Of a DNA stretch of 64,000 nucleotides, positions 8,320-18,047 are shown piece after piece. The notes beneath the pieces were generated by a model. It had not been told where the DNA came from. It searched no databases and saw nothing but the letters and a program-made list of their open reading frames with translations. This stretch comes from Pseudomonas capeferrum (GTDB taxonomy: Bacteria > Pseudomonadota > Gammaproteobacteria > Pseudomonadales > Pseudomonadaceae), in contig NZ_JAAMQM010000007.1 of assembly GCF_013523055.1 (NCBI RefSeq), positions 62,001-126,000 on the forward strand. The letters are read 5' to 3'. Both the position numbers and the translations under genes were made by a program. The number at the start of each line of letters is the position of its first letter. The first letter of the stretch is position 1.

Positions 8320-8632
8320 TCACGACGATACAGGCGCTTGCAAACCGGCTCGGCATTGACCGTTGCGATGACGATGTCGCCGTGCTCGGCTTCCCGGCCA
8401 CGGTCCACGATGACCAGATCCCCGGAATAGATCCCCGCCCCCTGCCTACTGTCGCCCTCGACTTTTACCAGATACACCTGAGGCGCGCGGATGTCGAATA
8501 ACTCATCGAGGGAGATATGCCCCCTCCAGATGGTCGGCGGCCGGGGATGGAAACCCCGCGGGAACGTGGAACGAGTAGAGCGGAAAAAGCTCGGTGCCGC
8601 CAATCGGCGTACCTAGAAGGGTAACGGTCATG
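8302..8632 (-). pseudogene. umuD/rulA-like LexA-family peptidase, frameshifted and truncated
   Basis: ATG 8632 opens a frame reading MTVTLLGTPIGGTELFPL and PAGFPSPAADHLEG, the usual N-terminus of a UmuD/RulA-type SOS mutagenesis protein. At a run of five Gs (complement of 8520-8524) the frame shifts; the rest continues in another frame as HISLDELFDIRAPQVYLVKV. The Ser of the Ser-Lys dyad (GDSRQGAGIYSGDL) and the Lys (EPVCKRLYRRDG) are still present, although the Met after Ser is Arg. After GLVTL the family sequence stops and integrase sequence follows, so the C-terminal strands are missing. No umuC partner is present. The upstream promoter has a perfect LexA box. Confidence 0.75.
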
Positions 8633-8652
8633 TTATAGAGATCCGATGCAAA

Positions 8653-8695
8653 CTGTATGCATATACAGTTAACTAGGCATTCGACGACTGGTCAA
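8653..8695 (-). promoter_or_regulatory. SOS promoter with perfect LexA box
   Basis: CTGTATGCATATACAG at 8653-8668 matches CTGT-N8-ACAG exactly. On the minus strand a -35 like TTGACC (8690-8695) and a -10 like TTAACT (8667-8672) are 17 bp apart, and the box overlaps the -10 element. It drives the umuD-like remnant starting at 8632. The SRAP gene at 8736 diverges from the same region, so it may share LexA control. Confidence 0.7.
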
Positions 8696-8735
8696 CCTTG
8701 CCGGGTGGATTTCGACAGAGAAGAGAGGTGGGGAA

Positions 8736-9431
8736 ATGTGTGGACGCTACTCGATTTATGAATCCATGGATTACTACCTGAAGCAACTTTCGCTGGACCT
8801 GGTGGTTATCAATGGCTACGACCATGAGCCGATCAGCCGCTACAACGTCGCGCCGTCGACCCGTGTCGAGGTGATCCGGCCAGTCGAGGGAGGGCTGAGC
8901 ATCGATCGCGTGAAGTGGGGATGGTCGCCCTTCTGGGCGAAGGGAAAGCGGCCAGATCCCATCAATGCCCGGGCCGAAACGGTGATGACCGGTAAGTTCT
9001 TCAAAGGCTTGTGGCCAGGTGGCCGTGCCTTGGCTCCGGCGAATGGATGGTTCGAATGGATTCCGGATCCCGACGACCCGAAGCGCAAGCAGCCCTACTA
9101 CATCACGTCGGCCAGCGGGGAGCCGCTGTTCTTCGCCGCGCTGGCCGAGGTGCACCGCGGCATCGAACCCGACGAGCGGGATGGCTTCGTGATCATCACG
9201 GCCGCCGCCGACCAGGGACTGATCGACATCCATGATCGCAAGCCGCTGGTCCTGACACCCGAGGTGGCACGGGAGTGGATAGACCCTGACACGTCGAGCG
9301 AGCGAGCTGCGCAGATCATACGGAGCCACGACAGGCCCGCAGGCGACTTCAAGTGGTACCCCGTCGACAAGGCGGTGGCCAATGTCCGGAACCAGGGAGC
9401 CGGGTTGATTCGGCAGCTTGGGCAGACCTGA
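8736..9431 (+). CDS. SRAP/HMCES-YedK family abasic-site DNA-protein crosslink protein
   Basis: 231 residues. The family covalently traps abasic sites in single-stranded DNA through the N-terminal cysteine exposed after Met removal, protecting lesions during replication. Key residues are in place: Cys2 (MCGRYSI), Asn77 (INARAET), Glu107 (PANGWFEW) and His166 (DIHDRKPLVL), with spacing as in E. coli YedK. Start ATG 8736 is fixed by the need for Cys2 and has a GAGAGG ribosome binding site. It lies divergent from the umuD-like remnant, 67 bp from a LexA box, which fits an SOS-linked DNA-repair role. It is embedded between integrase remnants, so it is probably a passenger of a former integrated element. 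Confidence 0.93.
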   Translation: MCGRYSIYESMDYYLKQLSLDLVVINGYDHEPISRYNVAPSTRVEVIRPVEGGLSIDRVKWGWSPFWAKGKRPDPINARAETVMTGKFFKGLWPGGRALAPANGWFEWIPDPDDPKRKQPYYITSASGEPLFFAALAEVHRGIEPDERDGFVIITAAADQGLIDIHDRKPLVLTPEVAREWIDPDTSSERAAQIIRSHDRPAGDFKWYPVDKAVANVRNQGAGLIRQLGQT

Positions 9432-9461
9432 GCTTGGTGGTCGAGATTCTCCGACCTATTT

Positions 9462-9848
9462 TTAGATCAAGCTTCCAGGGGCGCCGCGTCTGGCCTTTTT
9501 TGCCTGCACTGCAGCAAGTGCGGTTGTAGTGGTCTTCCTGCATTCTTGGATGTGCTGCTGGCCCTGCTCGGCCCGTTGTCGTTCATAGTCGTTGGCCTGC
9601 CACAGCCAGCGTTGCGGCCATCCACGATGAGCCTCAGCAAGCAGATCCGTGACGGTGTGTCCGCCACGGCTGGCCGCTTGATCGCACCAGGCTCCGCCAA
9701 CTCGGTTGCGTCGTTTCGACTAGGCCGGGGCAACTTGCTTGCAGGCGAATGTCCAGGACTCTTGGTAGACTACGACATCCTTTTTCTTGAGGCGGATTTG
9801 GACGGTGTAGCTAACCGTTCCATCAGCCTTTGCTCTGACCGTTGCCAT
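9462..9848 (-). pseudogene. phage-type integrase remnant next to dusA
   Basis: ATG 9848 opens MATVRAKADGTVSYTVQI, RLKKKDVVVYQESWTFA, the arm-type DNA-binding N-terminus of a tyrosine recombinase. A TAG stop follows after 42 codons. Beyond it the expected continuation (TELAEPGAIKRP) is found in a different frame, and then a C-terminal tail (TVTDLLAEAHRGWPQRW to GAPGSLI, stop at 9462) in the original frame. The catalytic domain is missing. The integrase pointing away from the 5' end of dusA matches the known class of elements that insert there. Confidence 0.65.
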
Positions 9849-9875
9849 GATTGCCGGCGGTACAAGCGTGGCTGG

Positions 9876-9896
9876 CAGTGGTACCTCGTACCACTG
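9876..9896. repeat. perfect 9-bp inverted repeat with 3-base loop
   Basis: CAGTGGTAC-CTC-GTACCACTG lies 27 bp upstream of the integrase remnant start and 56 bp before dusA. It could be an integrase operator or part of the old attachment region. It has no T-run, so a terminator is unlikely. Confidence 0.5.
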
Positions 9897-9951
9897 TCAC
9901 ATTGAAAACGCTCAAACCCTCGTCAAATGGTACAAAAATGCGTAGCCCAGA

Positions 9952-10962
<1,011 letters not shown>

Positions 10963-11086
10963 AACGGAACCCTGGGCGCGCGCCAGACTCGAATCATCAC
11001 CCATTTGCCCGTCTGCCTCCGCCAGCCCTTGAGTGGCTGCCGGGGCTCGGGTAATGTCGAGTCATCGCACAGGACAGAGCACGCCC

Positions 11087-12013
11087 ATGACTTCCAAGCT
11101 GGAACAACTCAAGCAGTTCACCACCGTCGTTGCCGATACCGGTGACCTCGATGCGATCACCCGTCTCAAGCCGGTCGATGCCACCACCAACCCTTCCCTG
11201 CTGCTAAAGGCCGCGGCGATCACTGGCTATGCCGATCTGCTGGACAAGGTAAGAACAGACGCCAAGGGCGATATCGGCCTTGCCTGCGACGCGTTTTCCG
11301 TGGCGGTCGGCACGGGCATCCTGAAGGTCATTCCAGGGCGTATCTCCACCGAGGTCGATGCTCGGTTGTCGTTCGACGAGCAGGCGTTGCTGGCCAAGGC
11401 GCGTCAATTGATCGAGCTGTATGAAAAGGCGGGCGTCGGCCGCGACCGCGTGCTGATCAAGCTGGCGTCCACCTGGGAAGGTATTCGCGCCGCGGAGCAA
11501 CTGGAGCGCGAAGGCATTCAAACCAACCTGACCCTGCTGTTCTCCTTCGCCCAGGCCCAGGCCTGCGCCGACGCTGGGGTCTTCCTGATCTCGCCATTCG
11601 TGGGCCGTATCTATGACTGGTACAAGAAGAGTACCGGCAAGGAGTTCGCGGGCGCCGAGGATCCGGGCGTGCAATCGGTGACGCGTATCTACGACTATTA
11701 CAAGACCAACGGCTACAACACGGTCGTGATGGGCGCGAGCTTCCGCAACATCGGTCAGATCGAGCAACTGGCTGGCTGCGACCGGCTGACCATCAGCCCG
11801 GAACTGCTGCAGCAGTTGAGCGATGACCAGGGCGACCTGCCACGCGTGCTCGAGCCGGGCAACGCGGGAGAGGCGCGCAAGGTGTTGAACGAAAGCCAAT
11901 TCCGCTGGGAAATGAACGAAGATGCGATGGCCACCGAGAAATTGGCCGAAGGTATCCGTCAATTCGCGCGCGACCAGGAAAAGCTGGAAGCGGTAATGGC
12001 TGAAAAGGCCTGA
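11087..12013 (+). CDS. tal: transaldolase
   Basis: 308 residues, class 1 transaldolase of the TalB type, in the non-oxidative pentose phosphate pathway. It transfers a dihydroxyacetone unit from sedoheptulose-7-phosphate to glyceraldehyde-3-phosphate. The Schiff-base lysine is Lys125 in [25 protein letters not shown] near residue 31 and [12 protein letters not shown] are also diagnostic. The frame is open from 11033, but ATG 11087 ([20 protein letters not shown]) gives the normal start and length. A strong hairpin terminator follows. Confidence 0.97.
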   Translation: MTSKLEQLKQFTTVVADTGDLDAITRLKPVDATTNPSLLLKAAAITGYADLLDKVRTDAKGDIGLACDAFSVAVGTGILKVIPGRISTEVDARLSFDEQALLAKARQLIELYEKAGVGRDRVLIKLASTWEGIRAAEQLEREGIQTNLTLLFSFAQAQACADAGVFLISPFVGRIYDWYKKSTGKEFAGAEDPGVQSVTRIYDYYKTNGYNTVVMGASFRNIGQIEQLAGCDRLTISPELLQQLSDDQGDLPRVLEPGNAGEARKVLNESQFRWEMNEDAMATEKLAEGIRQFARDQEKLEAVMAEKA

Positions 12014-12032
12014 TACAAAACAAGGTTGCAAG

Positions 12033-12071
12033 ACGGGTGATCGATGCTCAGCATTCTTCACCCGTTTTTTG
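12033..12071 (+). terminator. rho-independent terminator of tal
   Basis: ACGGGTGA and its near-complement TCACCCGT enclose a 22-base loop and are followed by a run of Ts (12065-12070), 20 bp after the tal stop. Confidence 0.75.
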
Positions 12072-12237
12072 TATGAGAAATCCTTGCGCGGTGTAAGCTC
12101 TCACCGCATGGACCACGCCCGCACCCTGGCCCATTGCAATGACAGGTCAAGACCAAGGCAACACGCCGACCTGTGTTCGCACGTCGTGTCTTATCCAGCC
12201 TGAACCGCGATGGCATCCTTCCACACTTGAGTCGCCG

Positions 12238-14142
12238 ATGTCGGATACCCCCCCGCTCCCCCCCGTGCTTGCCGGCCCAGTCCTGCGCCGCCTAGAACCT
12301 GAACGCCTGGCCATCTGGCTGATCGGCTCGAAGCCTCTGCAACTGGAGTTTCTGCTGGAACATCCGGGCATTGGCAGTCGCCTGGAAATCACGATCGTCC
12401 CCGTCGGTCGACAGGCCTTCGTGCACTTGCTCGACATACACTTCGATACCTCGCTGCCTCGCGACACTCAGCTCGACTATGACCTGCTTGTGCATGACGG
12501 CCAACATGCCCGAGGAATTGCCGAGTGGGCTCCTCACCTGCTCTATCCAGGCGCCCAGCGTCCGAATTTCGTCTTGCGTGGGCGACTGGAACAACTGCTT
12601 CATGGTTCCTGTCGCAAGCCCCATCATCCCGCCGCCGACGGTCTGCTTTGCGCCGATCGCCTCCTGCAGGAGTGTCCAGCCCCCGAGCAACGTCCAGCTG
12701 TGCTGATGATGAGCGGCGACCAGGTCTACGCCGATGATGTCGCAGGGCCGATGCTACGTGCGATCCACGCCCTGATCGAACGTCTGGAGCTGTTCGATGA
12801 GCACCTCGAGGGCGCAGTGGTCGAGGACAGTCCCGCGCTGTACCGCCATCCCGCGTGCTATTACCACCGCGCCGACCTGCTTCCAGCGCTGGAAGCCAAC
12901 GAAAGCCTGCGCGCGCGCTTCTTCGGCGGCACCCGCAAGCCGATCTTCACCAGCAGCAATGCCGATAACCACTTGGTGACCTTTGCCGAAGTGATGGCCA
13001 TGTACATGCTTGTCTGGTCGCCGGTACCCTGGGGCCTGGTTGCCATCACCCTGCCCGAGGGCCTGACCGCCAAGCGTCAGGAGCGTTTTCGCGCGGAGGC
13101 CCCCTTGATCGAGGACTTCGCCGCCGGGCTGGGTCAGGTAGCGCGCGTATTGGCACATCTGCCCAGCCTGATGATCTTCGATGACCACGACATCACCGAT
13201 GACTGGAATCTCTCGGCGCAGTGGGAAGAAACCGCCTACGGCCACCCGTTCTCCAAGCGAATCATCGGCAATGCCCTACTGGGCTACCTGCTGTGCCAAG
13301 GCTGGGGCAACGATCCCGAGCGCTGCCATGCCTTGATCGAGCGAAGCTGCGTACTGGGCAAGCGAGCGCCCGGAAACATGATGGACTGCCAGGCGCAGGA
13401 CGAACTGATCGATGAGCTCCTGCGTTTCCAGGGTTGGCAGTTCGAGCTGCGCAGCAATCCGCCGCTTCTGGTGCTCGATACCCGCACGCGACGCTGGCGC
13501 AGCGAAACCAGCCTGAAAAGGCCTTCAGGCCTGCTCGACTGGGAAGGGTTGTGCGAACTGCAACAGGCCCTGCTCGATCATCCGTCGGCGATCATCGTCT
13601 CGCCCGCGCCGATCTTCGGCGTCAAGCTGATCGAAACGGTGCAGCGTGTCTTCAGCTGGCTCGGTTTCGCCCTGCTGGTGGACGCGGAAAATTGGATGGC
13701 TCATCGTGGAGCGGCACAGGTGATCCTCAACATCTTTCGCCATTCGCGCACGCCAGGGCACTACGTGATCCTGTCCGGTGACGTGCACTACTCCTTCGTC
13801 TACGAAGTGCGCATTCGCCATCGGCGGGGCAGCCCGCATTTGTGGCAGATCACCAGCAGCGGTATCAAAAACCAGTTTCCCAAGCGCTTGCTGGACCTCT
13901 TCGATCGTCTCAATCGCTGGCTCTACGCGCCTCGCTCGCCCTTGAACTGGTTTACCAAGCGTCGCCAGATGAAGGTGTTGCCTCGCACGCCCACGCGCAG
14001 CCAGGCTGGCGAGCGTCTGTGGAACAGCGCGGGGCTAGGACAGGTGTTCTTCAATGAGCAAGGGCAGCCGGAGCGCGTTCTGCAGCACAACGCCGACGGC
14101 ACACCGGCGGCTGGCTTTCCTCGGAATGAACAGGACGCGTAG
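12238..14142 (+). CDS. PhoD-like alkaline phosphatase/metallophosphatase family protein
   Basis: 634 residues from ATG 12238 (MSDTPPLPPVLAGPVLRRLE). Conserved metallophosphatase motifs are present: MSGDQVYADD near residue 160, LMIFDDHDITDDWN near 315, and VILSGDVHYSFVYEVRIRH near 510, all of the PhoD-like superfamily. There is no signal peptide or Tat motif, unlike secreted PhoD, so a cytosolic or loosely membrane-associated enzyme is expected. Substrate is unknown; phosphodiester hydrolysis is a family-level guess. The gene lies between tal and rssC, convergent with rssC, with only 2 bp between the stop codons. Confidence 0.85.
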   Translation: MSDTPPLPPVLAGPVLRRLEPERLAIWLIGSKPLQLEFLLEHPGIGSRLEITIVPVGRQAFVHLLDIHFDTSLPRDTQLDYDLLVHDGQHARGIAEWAPHLLYPGAQRPNFVLRGRLEQLLHGSCRKPHHPAADGLLCADRLLQECPAPEQRPAVLMMSGDQVYADDVAGPMLRAIHALIERLELFDEHLEGAVVEDSPALYRHPACYYHRADLLPALEANESLRARFFGGTRKPIFTSSNADNHLVTFAEVMAMYMLVWSPVPWGLVAITLPEGLTAKRQERFRAEAPLIEDFAAGLGQVARVLAHLPSLMIFDDHDITDDWNLSAQWEETAYGHPFSKRIIGNALLGYLLCQGWGNDPERCHALIERSCVLGKRAPGNMMDCQAQDELIDELLRFQGWQFELRSNPPLLVLDTRTRRWRSETSLKRPSGLLDWEGLCELQQALLDHPSAIIVSPAPIFGVKLIETVQRVFSWLGFALLVDAENWMAHRGAAQVILNIFRHSRTPGHYVILSGDVHYSFVYEVRIRHRRGSPHLWQITSSGIKNQFPKRLLDLFDRLNRWLYAPRSPLNWFTKRRQMKVLPRTPTRSQAGERLWNSAGLGQVFFNEQGQPERVLQHNADGTPAAGFPRNEQDA

Positions 14143-14144
14143 AG

Positions 14145-14627
14145 TCAGGTGCGCTCCAGCGCGTGGACCAAGTCATGGAAGGCTTCGCGATTGGAATCAT
14201 TGAGGCCCATGAGGATCCTGTGCGCCTCCAGCACCTTGGAGCGCACGACCTCTTCGTTCTGGTCCTGGGAAGGCAGATCGGTCAGGCATTCGGTACAAGG
14301 AATCGGATGATCGACGATATTGAATACCTGCTCGAAGCCCATCGATTGCAACAACCGGGAGATATCCGGGTTGGTAGTGACCACCGTGGGCAACAAGCCA
14401 ATCTTCTGACGAGACAGGATCGACAGCTTCGCCAGCAGGCCGAGCGTGGTGCTGTCGATGCTCTCGGTTTCGGTCAGGTCGATGACGATGGCCGAGAAGT
14501 TCAAGGCGGTGAAGATCTTTTCGATCGTCGCATCCAGCGCCGAACACAGGGTCAGACGCACTTCACCGACGAATTTGAGAACGAAAGTGCCACTCTGCTC
14601 TGCAAACTGGATTCTACCGGTACTCAT
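14145..14627 (-). CDS. rssC: STAS-domain anti-anti-sigma factor RssC
   Basis: 160 residues. The first 100 form a STAS domain. The phosphorylatable Ser is expected in ETESIDSTTLGLL. The C-terminal tail is helical (EVVRSKVLEAHRILMGL). Its ATG overlaps the rssB stop by 4 bp (ATGA), so the two are translationally coupled. In Pseudomonas, the RssB response regulator has a PP2C phosphatase output domain that would act on this STAS protein to control partner switching, possibly tied to RpoS. The partner anti-sigma factor is not encoded here. Confidence 0.85.
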   Translation of the reverse strand: MSTGRIQFAEQSGTFVLKFVGEVRLTLCSALDATIEKIFTALNFSAIVIDLTETESIDSTTLGLLAKLSILSRQKIGLLPTVVTTNPDISRLLQSMGFEQVFNIVDHPIPCTECLTDLPSQDQNEEVVRSKVLEAHRILMGLNDSNREAFHDLVHALERT

Positions 14628-15808
14628 TCAAGGTTCCTGCTCAACACCAATAGGGCGATATCATCCGGCATCTCCCCAAGCGTAGCCAATCCGAATCGTT
14701 GGCGCAGCCCATCCAGGCTGCCCCCTGCTTCCTGGACGATTTCCGGCAGGGAAGCTTCTTTATCTTTGAGTGTACCTCCTGGCAAAAGGTCCAGGATGCC
14801 ATCGGACATCAGGCTCAGGCTGAACCGCGCGGGCAGCTCCATGACCTGGTCCTGGTAGGACGCCTCGTCGAACAGCCCCACCGGCAGACCTCTACCCTCG
14901 AGGTAGCGGGCGTGCCCTGGGGTATAGAGCACAGGCAACGGCAAGTGGCCGCCCACGGCATAGGTCATCAACCCGGTATCCTCATCGATCACTCCGCCTA
15001 CCATGGTCACGTGCTTGCCCAGTTTGCAGTTGATCAGCCCCCGGTTGATATGACCGAGCACCTCGGAGGGCTTGAAATCCCGCATCTTGCCATTGCGCTT
15101 GAATTCGAACAGCAGACGGGTCGTCATGAACTTCAACAGGACAGTGACGAAGGCCGATGAAGCACCATGACCGGACACATCGGCCAGGTAAAAGGCAATC
15201 CGCCGGTTATCGACCCGGAAGTAGTCGACGAAATCTCCCGACAGGTACAGCGACGGGATGATCTGATGCTCGAACGCCAGCTCGCCGACATGCCAGGGGC
15301 TTTCCGGCAGCATGTTCATCTGCACCTGTCGCCCTGCGGTCTGGTCCTCCTGCAACAAGTGCAGGCTGGCTTCCAGTTCACGGTTGGCGGTCTCGAGCTT
15401 GTCCCGGTAACGCTGGTTTTCCTGGACCAGCCGCGCGCGCTCCAAGGCCCGGCGCACCGAGTGTTCGAGCACGGCCAAGTCTTCGAGCGGCTTGATCAGG
15501 TAATCGGCCGCGCCCAGACGCAACGCCTCGACGGCATCGCTCATCACCCCTGCCCCGGAGACGACGATCACAGGAACCTGTGGCGCCCGCTCGCTGACCT
15601 GGCGGATAAGCTCGAGGCCACCCATCTGCGGCATGCGCAGGTCGCAGATGACAAGATCGGGGAGGCGTTCTTCGAAAACCTGGAGACCCTGCTGGCCATT
15701 GCTGGCCTGAAGGACACTGAAACCACTGTCTTCCAGATAGGCGGCGAGGCTTGCACGAACCACGTCGTCGTCGTCGATGATCAGCAGCGTTGCACTGGGT
15801 TTCTGCAT
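14624..15808 (-). CDS. rssB: response regulator with PP2C-type phosphatase domain RssB
   Basis: 394 residues from ATG 15808 (MQKPSATLLIIDDDD), although the frame is open to 16030. The receiver domain (1-120) has the acidic pocket DDDD and the phospho-acceptor Asp in LVICDLRMPQMGG, with Lys in YLIKPLED. A coiled-coil linker (about 130-165) leads to a SpoIIE/PP2C phosphatase domain with FYLADVSGHGASSAFV, MTYAVGGHLPLPVLY and LMSDGILDLLPGG. It heads the rssB-rssC unit and very probably dephosphorylates RssC when phosphorylated. Confidence 0.9.
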   Translation of the reverse strand: MQKPSATLLIIDDDDVVRASLAAYLEDSGFSVLQASNGQQGLQVFEERLPDLVICDLRMPQMGGLELIRQVSERAPQVPVIVVSGAGVMSDAVEALRLGAADYLIKPLEDLAVLEHSVRRALERARLVQENQRYRDKLETANRELEASLHLLQEDQTAGRQVQMNMLPESPWHVGELAFEHQIIPSLYLSGDFVDYFRVDNRRIAFYLADVSGHGASSAFVTVLLKFMTTRLLFEFKRNGKMRDFKPSEVLGHINRGLINCKLGKHVTMVGGVIDEDTGLMTYAVGGHLPLPVLYTPGHARYLEGRGLPVGLFDEASYQDQVMELPARFSLSLMSDGILDLLPGGTLKDKEASLPEIVQEAGGSLDGLRQRFGLATLGEMPDDIALLVLSRNLE

Positions 15809-16077
15809 GTGGGCAAACGGCGCCAGAAATAGGTTGGCGTAGCGGCTGCGGCAAGACCGACTGTCGGCTACTGGAATTCTCTCTAGCCACTCTCTATCCG
15901 GGTACAGGACGGCAAGTCCGCCCGTCAAATAGTAGAGGTGCCCTCTAAGGCGCTGACGGTACTCCCATCCGCAGGGCGTTTCAAGCGTAGGAAGGTGCAG
16001 CGGGCGCCACTTTACAGGGCAAATCGCCAAGCGTTATAAGAAAGCCTCCAACCGCAACCCGATGAAAGGATGCAGGC

Positions 16078-16377
16078 ATGCAACAACCGCCCCCGAACTA
16101 CAGCGAGAAGCGCGACTTCATTCGCATGCGTATCGATACAGAGGTGACCTTGCTGCATGCCGATCAGGTAGTCGCGGCCCTGTGTCTGGATTTATCCAGC
16201 AGTGGCATGCAGGTACAGGCGCCACGCCAGTACCAGGTAGGCGACAGGATCGAGGCGCGGATCGATTCGGACCACCCCGCCCTTTCGGGGCTGCATGCCA
16301 GTACCGAAGTGGTGTGGATTGCCGACCAGCCAAATGACCAGCAGAAATTCGGCCTGCGAATCCTGGCGATGCACTGA
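16078..16377 (+). CDS. PilZ-domain protein
   Basis: 99 residues, a single PilZ domain. The c-di-GMP-binding signature is partly visible: the RxxxR-like block near the start as EKRDFIRMRID, and DLSSSGMQV as the D/NxSxxG motif. It has no transmembrane or enzymatic domain, so it is probably an adaptor. ATG 16078 follows a GAAAGGA ribosome binding site. It is divergent from rssB and adjacent to mlaA. Direct c-di-GMP binding is inferred from the motifs. Confidence 0.85.
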   Translation: MQQPPPNYSEKRDFIRMRIDTEVTLLHADQVVAALCLDLSSSGMQVQAPRQYQVGDRIEARIDSDHPALSGLHASTEVVWIADQPNDQQKFGLRILAMH

Positions 16378-16387
16378 TCGCGCAAAC

Positions 16388-16415
16388 AGAGAGCCGCTGT
16401 TTCCAGCGGCTCTCT
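16388..16415. terminator. bidirectional hairpin between pilZ and mlaA
   Basis: AGAGAGCCGCTG-TTTC-CAGCGGCTCTCT is a perfect 12-bp stem between two convergent genes. There is no strong T-run, so it may act as a stabilising or weak terminator structure for both. Confidence 0.6.
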
Positions 16416-16463
16416 AGCATGACGGAACTCTATCGAGCGTCGCTTGCGAGGTGATCGCTCAAC

Positions 16464-17186
16464 TCAGAAATCGTCCTCGACTTCCCCATCCTTCACCCGG
16501 AACTCGCGGTTCTGCAGATAGGCGTTGCGGACGAAAATGTACTTGTCACCGCTGATGAGCTTTTCAGCCGACAGCAGGTTGGCGCGGGTATCGATTACGT
16601 CCAGCGCGAAGATGGAGTTGCGTGTCGGCACATGGTCGACATAGCGATAAGGCCGGGTGTAGGTATCTGGATACTTGGCCAGGGCATCGCGCACGGTGCT
16701 TGGACCCAGCAACGGGATGACCACGTACGGGCCGCTGCCGACGCCCCAGTAGCCCAATGTCTGGCCGAAGTCCTCATCGCTGCGCTGCAGGCCCATCTTG
16801 GTGCCTACATCGAAGAAACCGCCCAGTCCGAACGTGGTATTGACGATCAGCCGCGCGGTATCGACGCCCGCGTCGTGCGGCTTGAGTTGCAACACGTTGT
16901 TGGCCAGGTTGGTCACGTCACCCAGGTTGCGGAAGACATTGTGGATGCCGTCTTCGAGAAACTGCGGGGTGATGGCCTGGTACCCTTTGGCCAACGGCTT
17001 GAGGGCATAGGTATCCAGGGTGTCGTTGAACCTGAAGATGGGTCGGTTGACCACTTCCCAGGGGTCGTCTTCGGTGGCCGCCTGGGTGGCTGCCATCGGC
17101 ATGGCCAGCAAGCCGGCACAGACACAGGCCTGGGTGAGTCGTTCGATCACACCGGCACCAATCCTACGCATACAAGGTTTCTCCAT
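16464..17186 (-). CDS. mlaA: MlaA/VacJ outer-membrane lipid asymmetry protein
   Basis: 240 residues. MlaA removes mislocalised phospholipids from the outer leaflet and hands them to the MlaC shuttle. Family blocks are clear: DPWEVVNRPIFRFNDTLD, FLEDGIHNVFRNLGDVTNLA, LIVNTTFGLGGFFDVGTK, DEDFGQTLGYWGVGSGPYVV and PLLGPSTVRD. The N-terminus is a signal peptide ending near AATQAA. No canonical lipobox precedes it, in contrast to E. coli MlaA, which is a lipoprotein. A shorter start at Met6 (17171) is possible. Confidence 0.92.
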   Translation of the reverse strand: MEKPCMRRIGAGVIERLTQACVCAGLLAMPMAATQAATEDDPWEVVNRPIFRFNDTLDTYALKPLAKGYQAITPQFLEDGIHNVFRNLGDVTNLANNVLQLKPHDAGVDTARLIVNTTFGLGGFFDVGTKMGLQRSDEDFGQTLGYWGVGSGPYVVIPLLGPSTVRDALAKYPDTYTRPYRYVDHVPTRNSIFALDVIDTRANLLSAEKLISGDKYIFVRNAYLQNREFRVKDGEVEDDF

Positions 17187-17361
17187 CGGATTTCACCGTA
17201 GCAGGCGCCAATGGCGCGCTGCGAATAAGGCATCAGTATAAAGGCTCGACCGTCAGGACGCAGCCTGGCACAAGACAGATGTCGATTGCACGTAGGCATC
17301 GCGTTGTCACTTGAAGTTCACAATCCCTCGGTAATCTGCGAGCTATTTCAGGGAAGATGCC

Positions 17362-17925
17362 ATGCCGGATGCGCCTGCCTTCACCGCTTTGCTGTTCGGT
17401 CTGCGCGGCTGTCTCGTTCGTGCCGTCGACGGTACCCTTCAGCCCGCCCCTGGCGCCTTGAATGCGCTGGATAGCCTGCATCGCCGGCAAGTACCGTGCA
17501 TCTGGCTGGATGAGCTGAACGCCTCCCAAGACAAGCAGCTGGCCAGCGTGCTACCCAACTGGTTGCCAGGGCAAACCCAGAACTCTCCCCCATGGCCAGC
17601 GCCGCATGCCTGCTGGCTGGCCTTGATGAACCTGAACAGCGAGCGACTGGATGGTTGCGTCCTGGTAAGTGGGGAGCCTCGCCTGCTTCAATCGGGGCTC
17701 AATGCCGGCCTCTGGACAGTCGGGCTGGCCGCCTGCAGTCCTTCATGCGACCTGTTGTCCAGCGAATGGCAGGCCATGGATCCGCATGAACAGGACAAGG
17801 TGCGCGGCAAGGCCACGCTGGAACTCTTCAGCCTGGGCGTACATTCGGTGATCGACCATCTCGAAGCTCTCGACACCTGCCTGCTGGATATTGCCCAGCG
17901 GCGGCGCAAAGGCGAAAAACCCTGA
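17362..17925 (+). CDS. HAD-superfamily-like protein with degenerate active site
   Basis: 187 residues with the overall layout of a HAD hydrolase (phosphonatase-related). The first motif reads LLFGLRGCLV where active enzymes have DxDGT, so both catalytic aspartates are replaced. The later GCVLVSGEPRLLQSGLNAGLWTVGL resembles motif IV/cap-following segments of phosphonoacetaldehyde hydrolase relatives. Pseudomonas genomes carry a similar gene near queF that is annotated as phosphonatase-related. Catalysis is unlikely and a binding or structural role is possible. ATG 17362 is the only plausible start. Confidence 0.7.
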   Translation: MPDAPAFTALLFGLRGCLVRAVDGTLQPAPGALNALDSLHRRQVPCIWLDELNASQDKQLASVLPNWLPGQTQNSPPWPAPHACWLALMNLNSERLDGCVLVSGEPRLLQSGLNAGLWTVGLAACSPSCDLLSSEWQAMDPHEQDKVRGKATLELFSLGVHSVIDHLEALDTCLLDIAQRRRKGEKP

Positions 17926-18047
17926 CACGATGCCATTGATGCGGATCATGCAGAGGGCCTGCGTGTGCATTACTCTTGAGACAGGTCAGAACCTTTGGCC
18001 AGGTGCCGAGGTCCATGCCTTAGCCTATTCATAGAGGGAGAACACCC

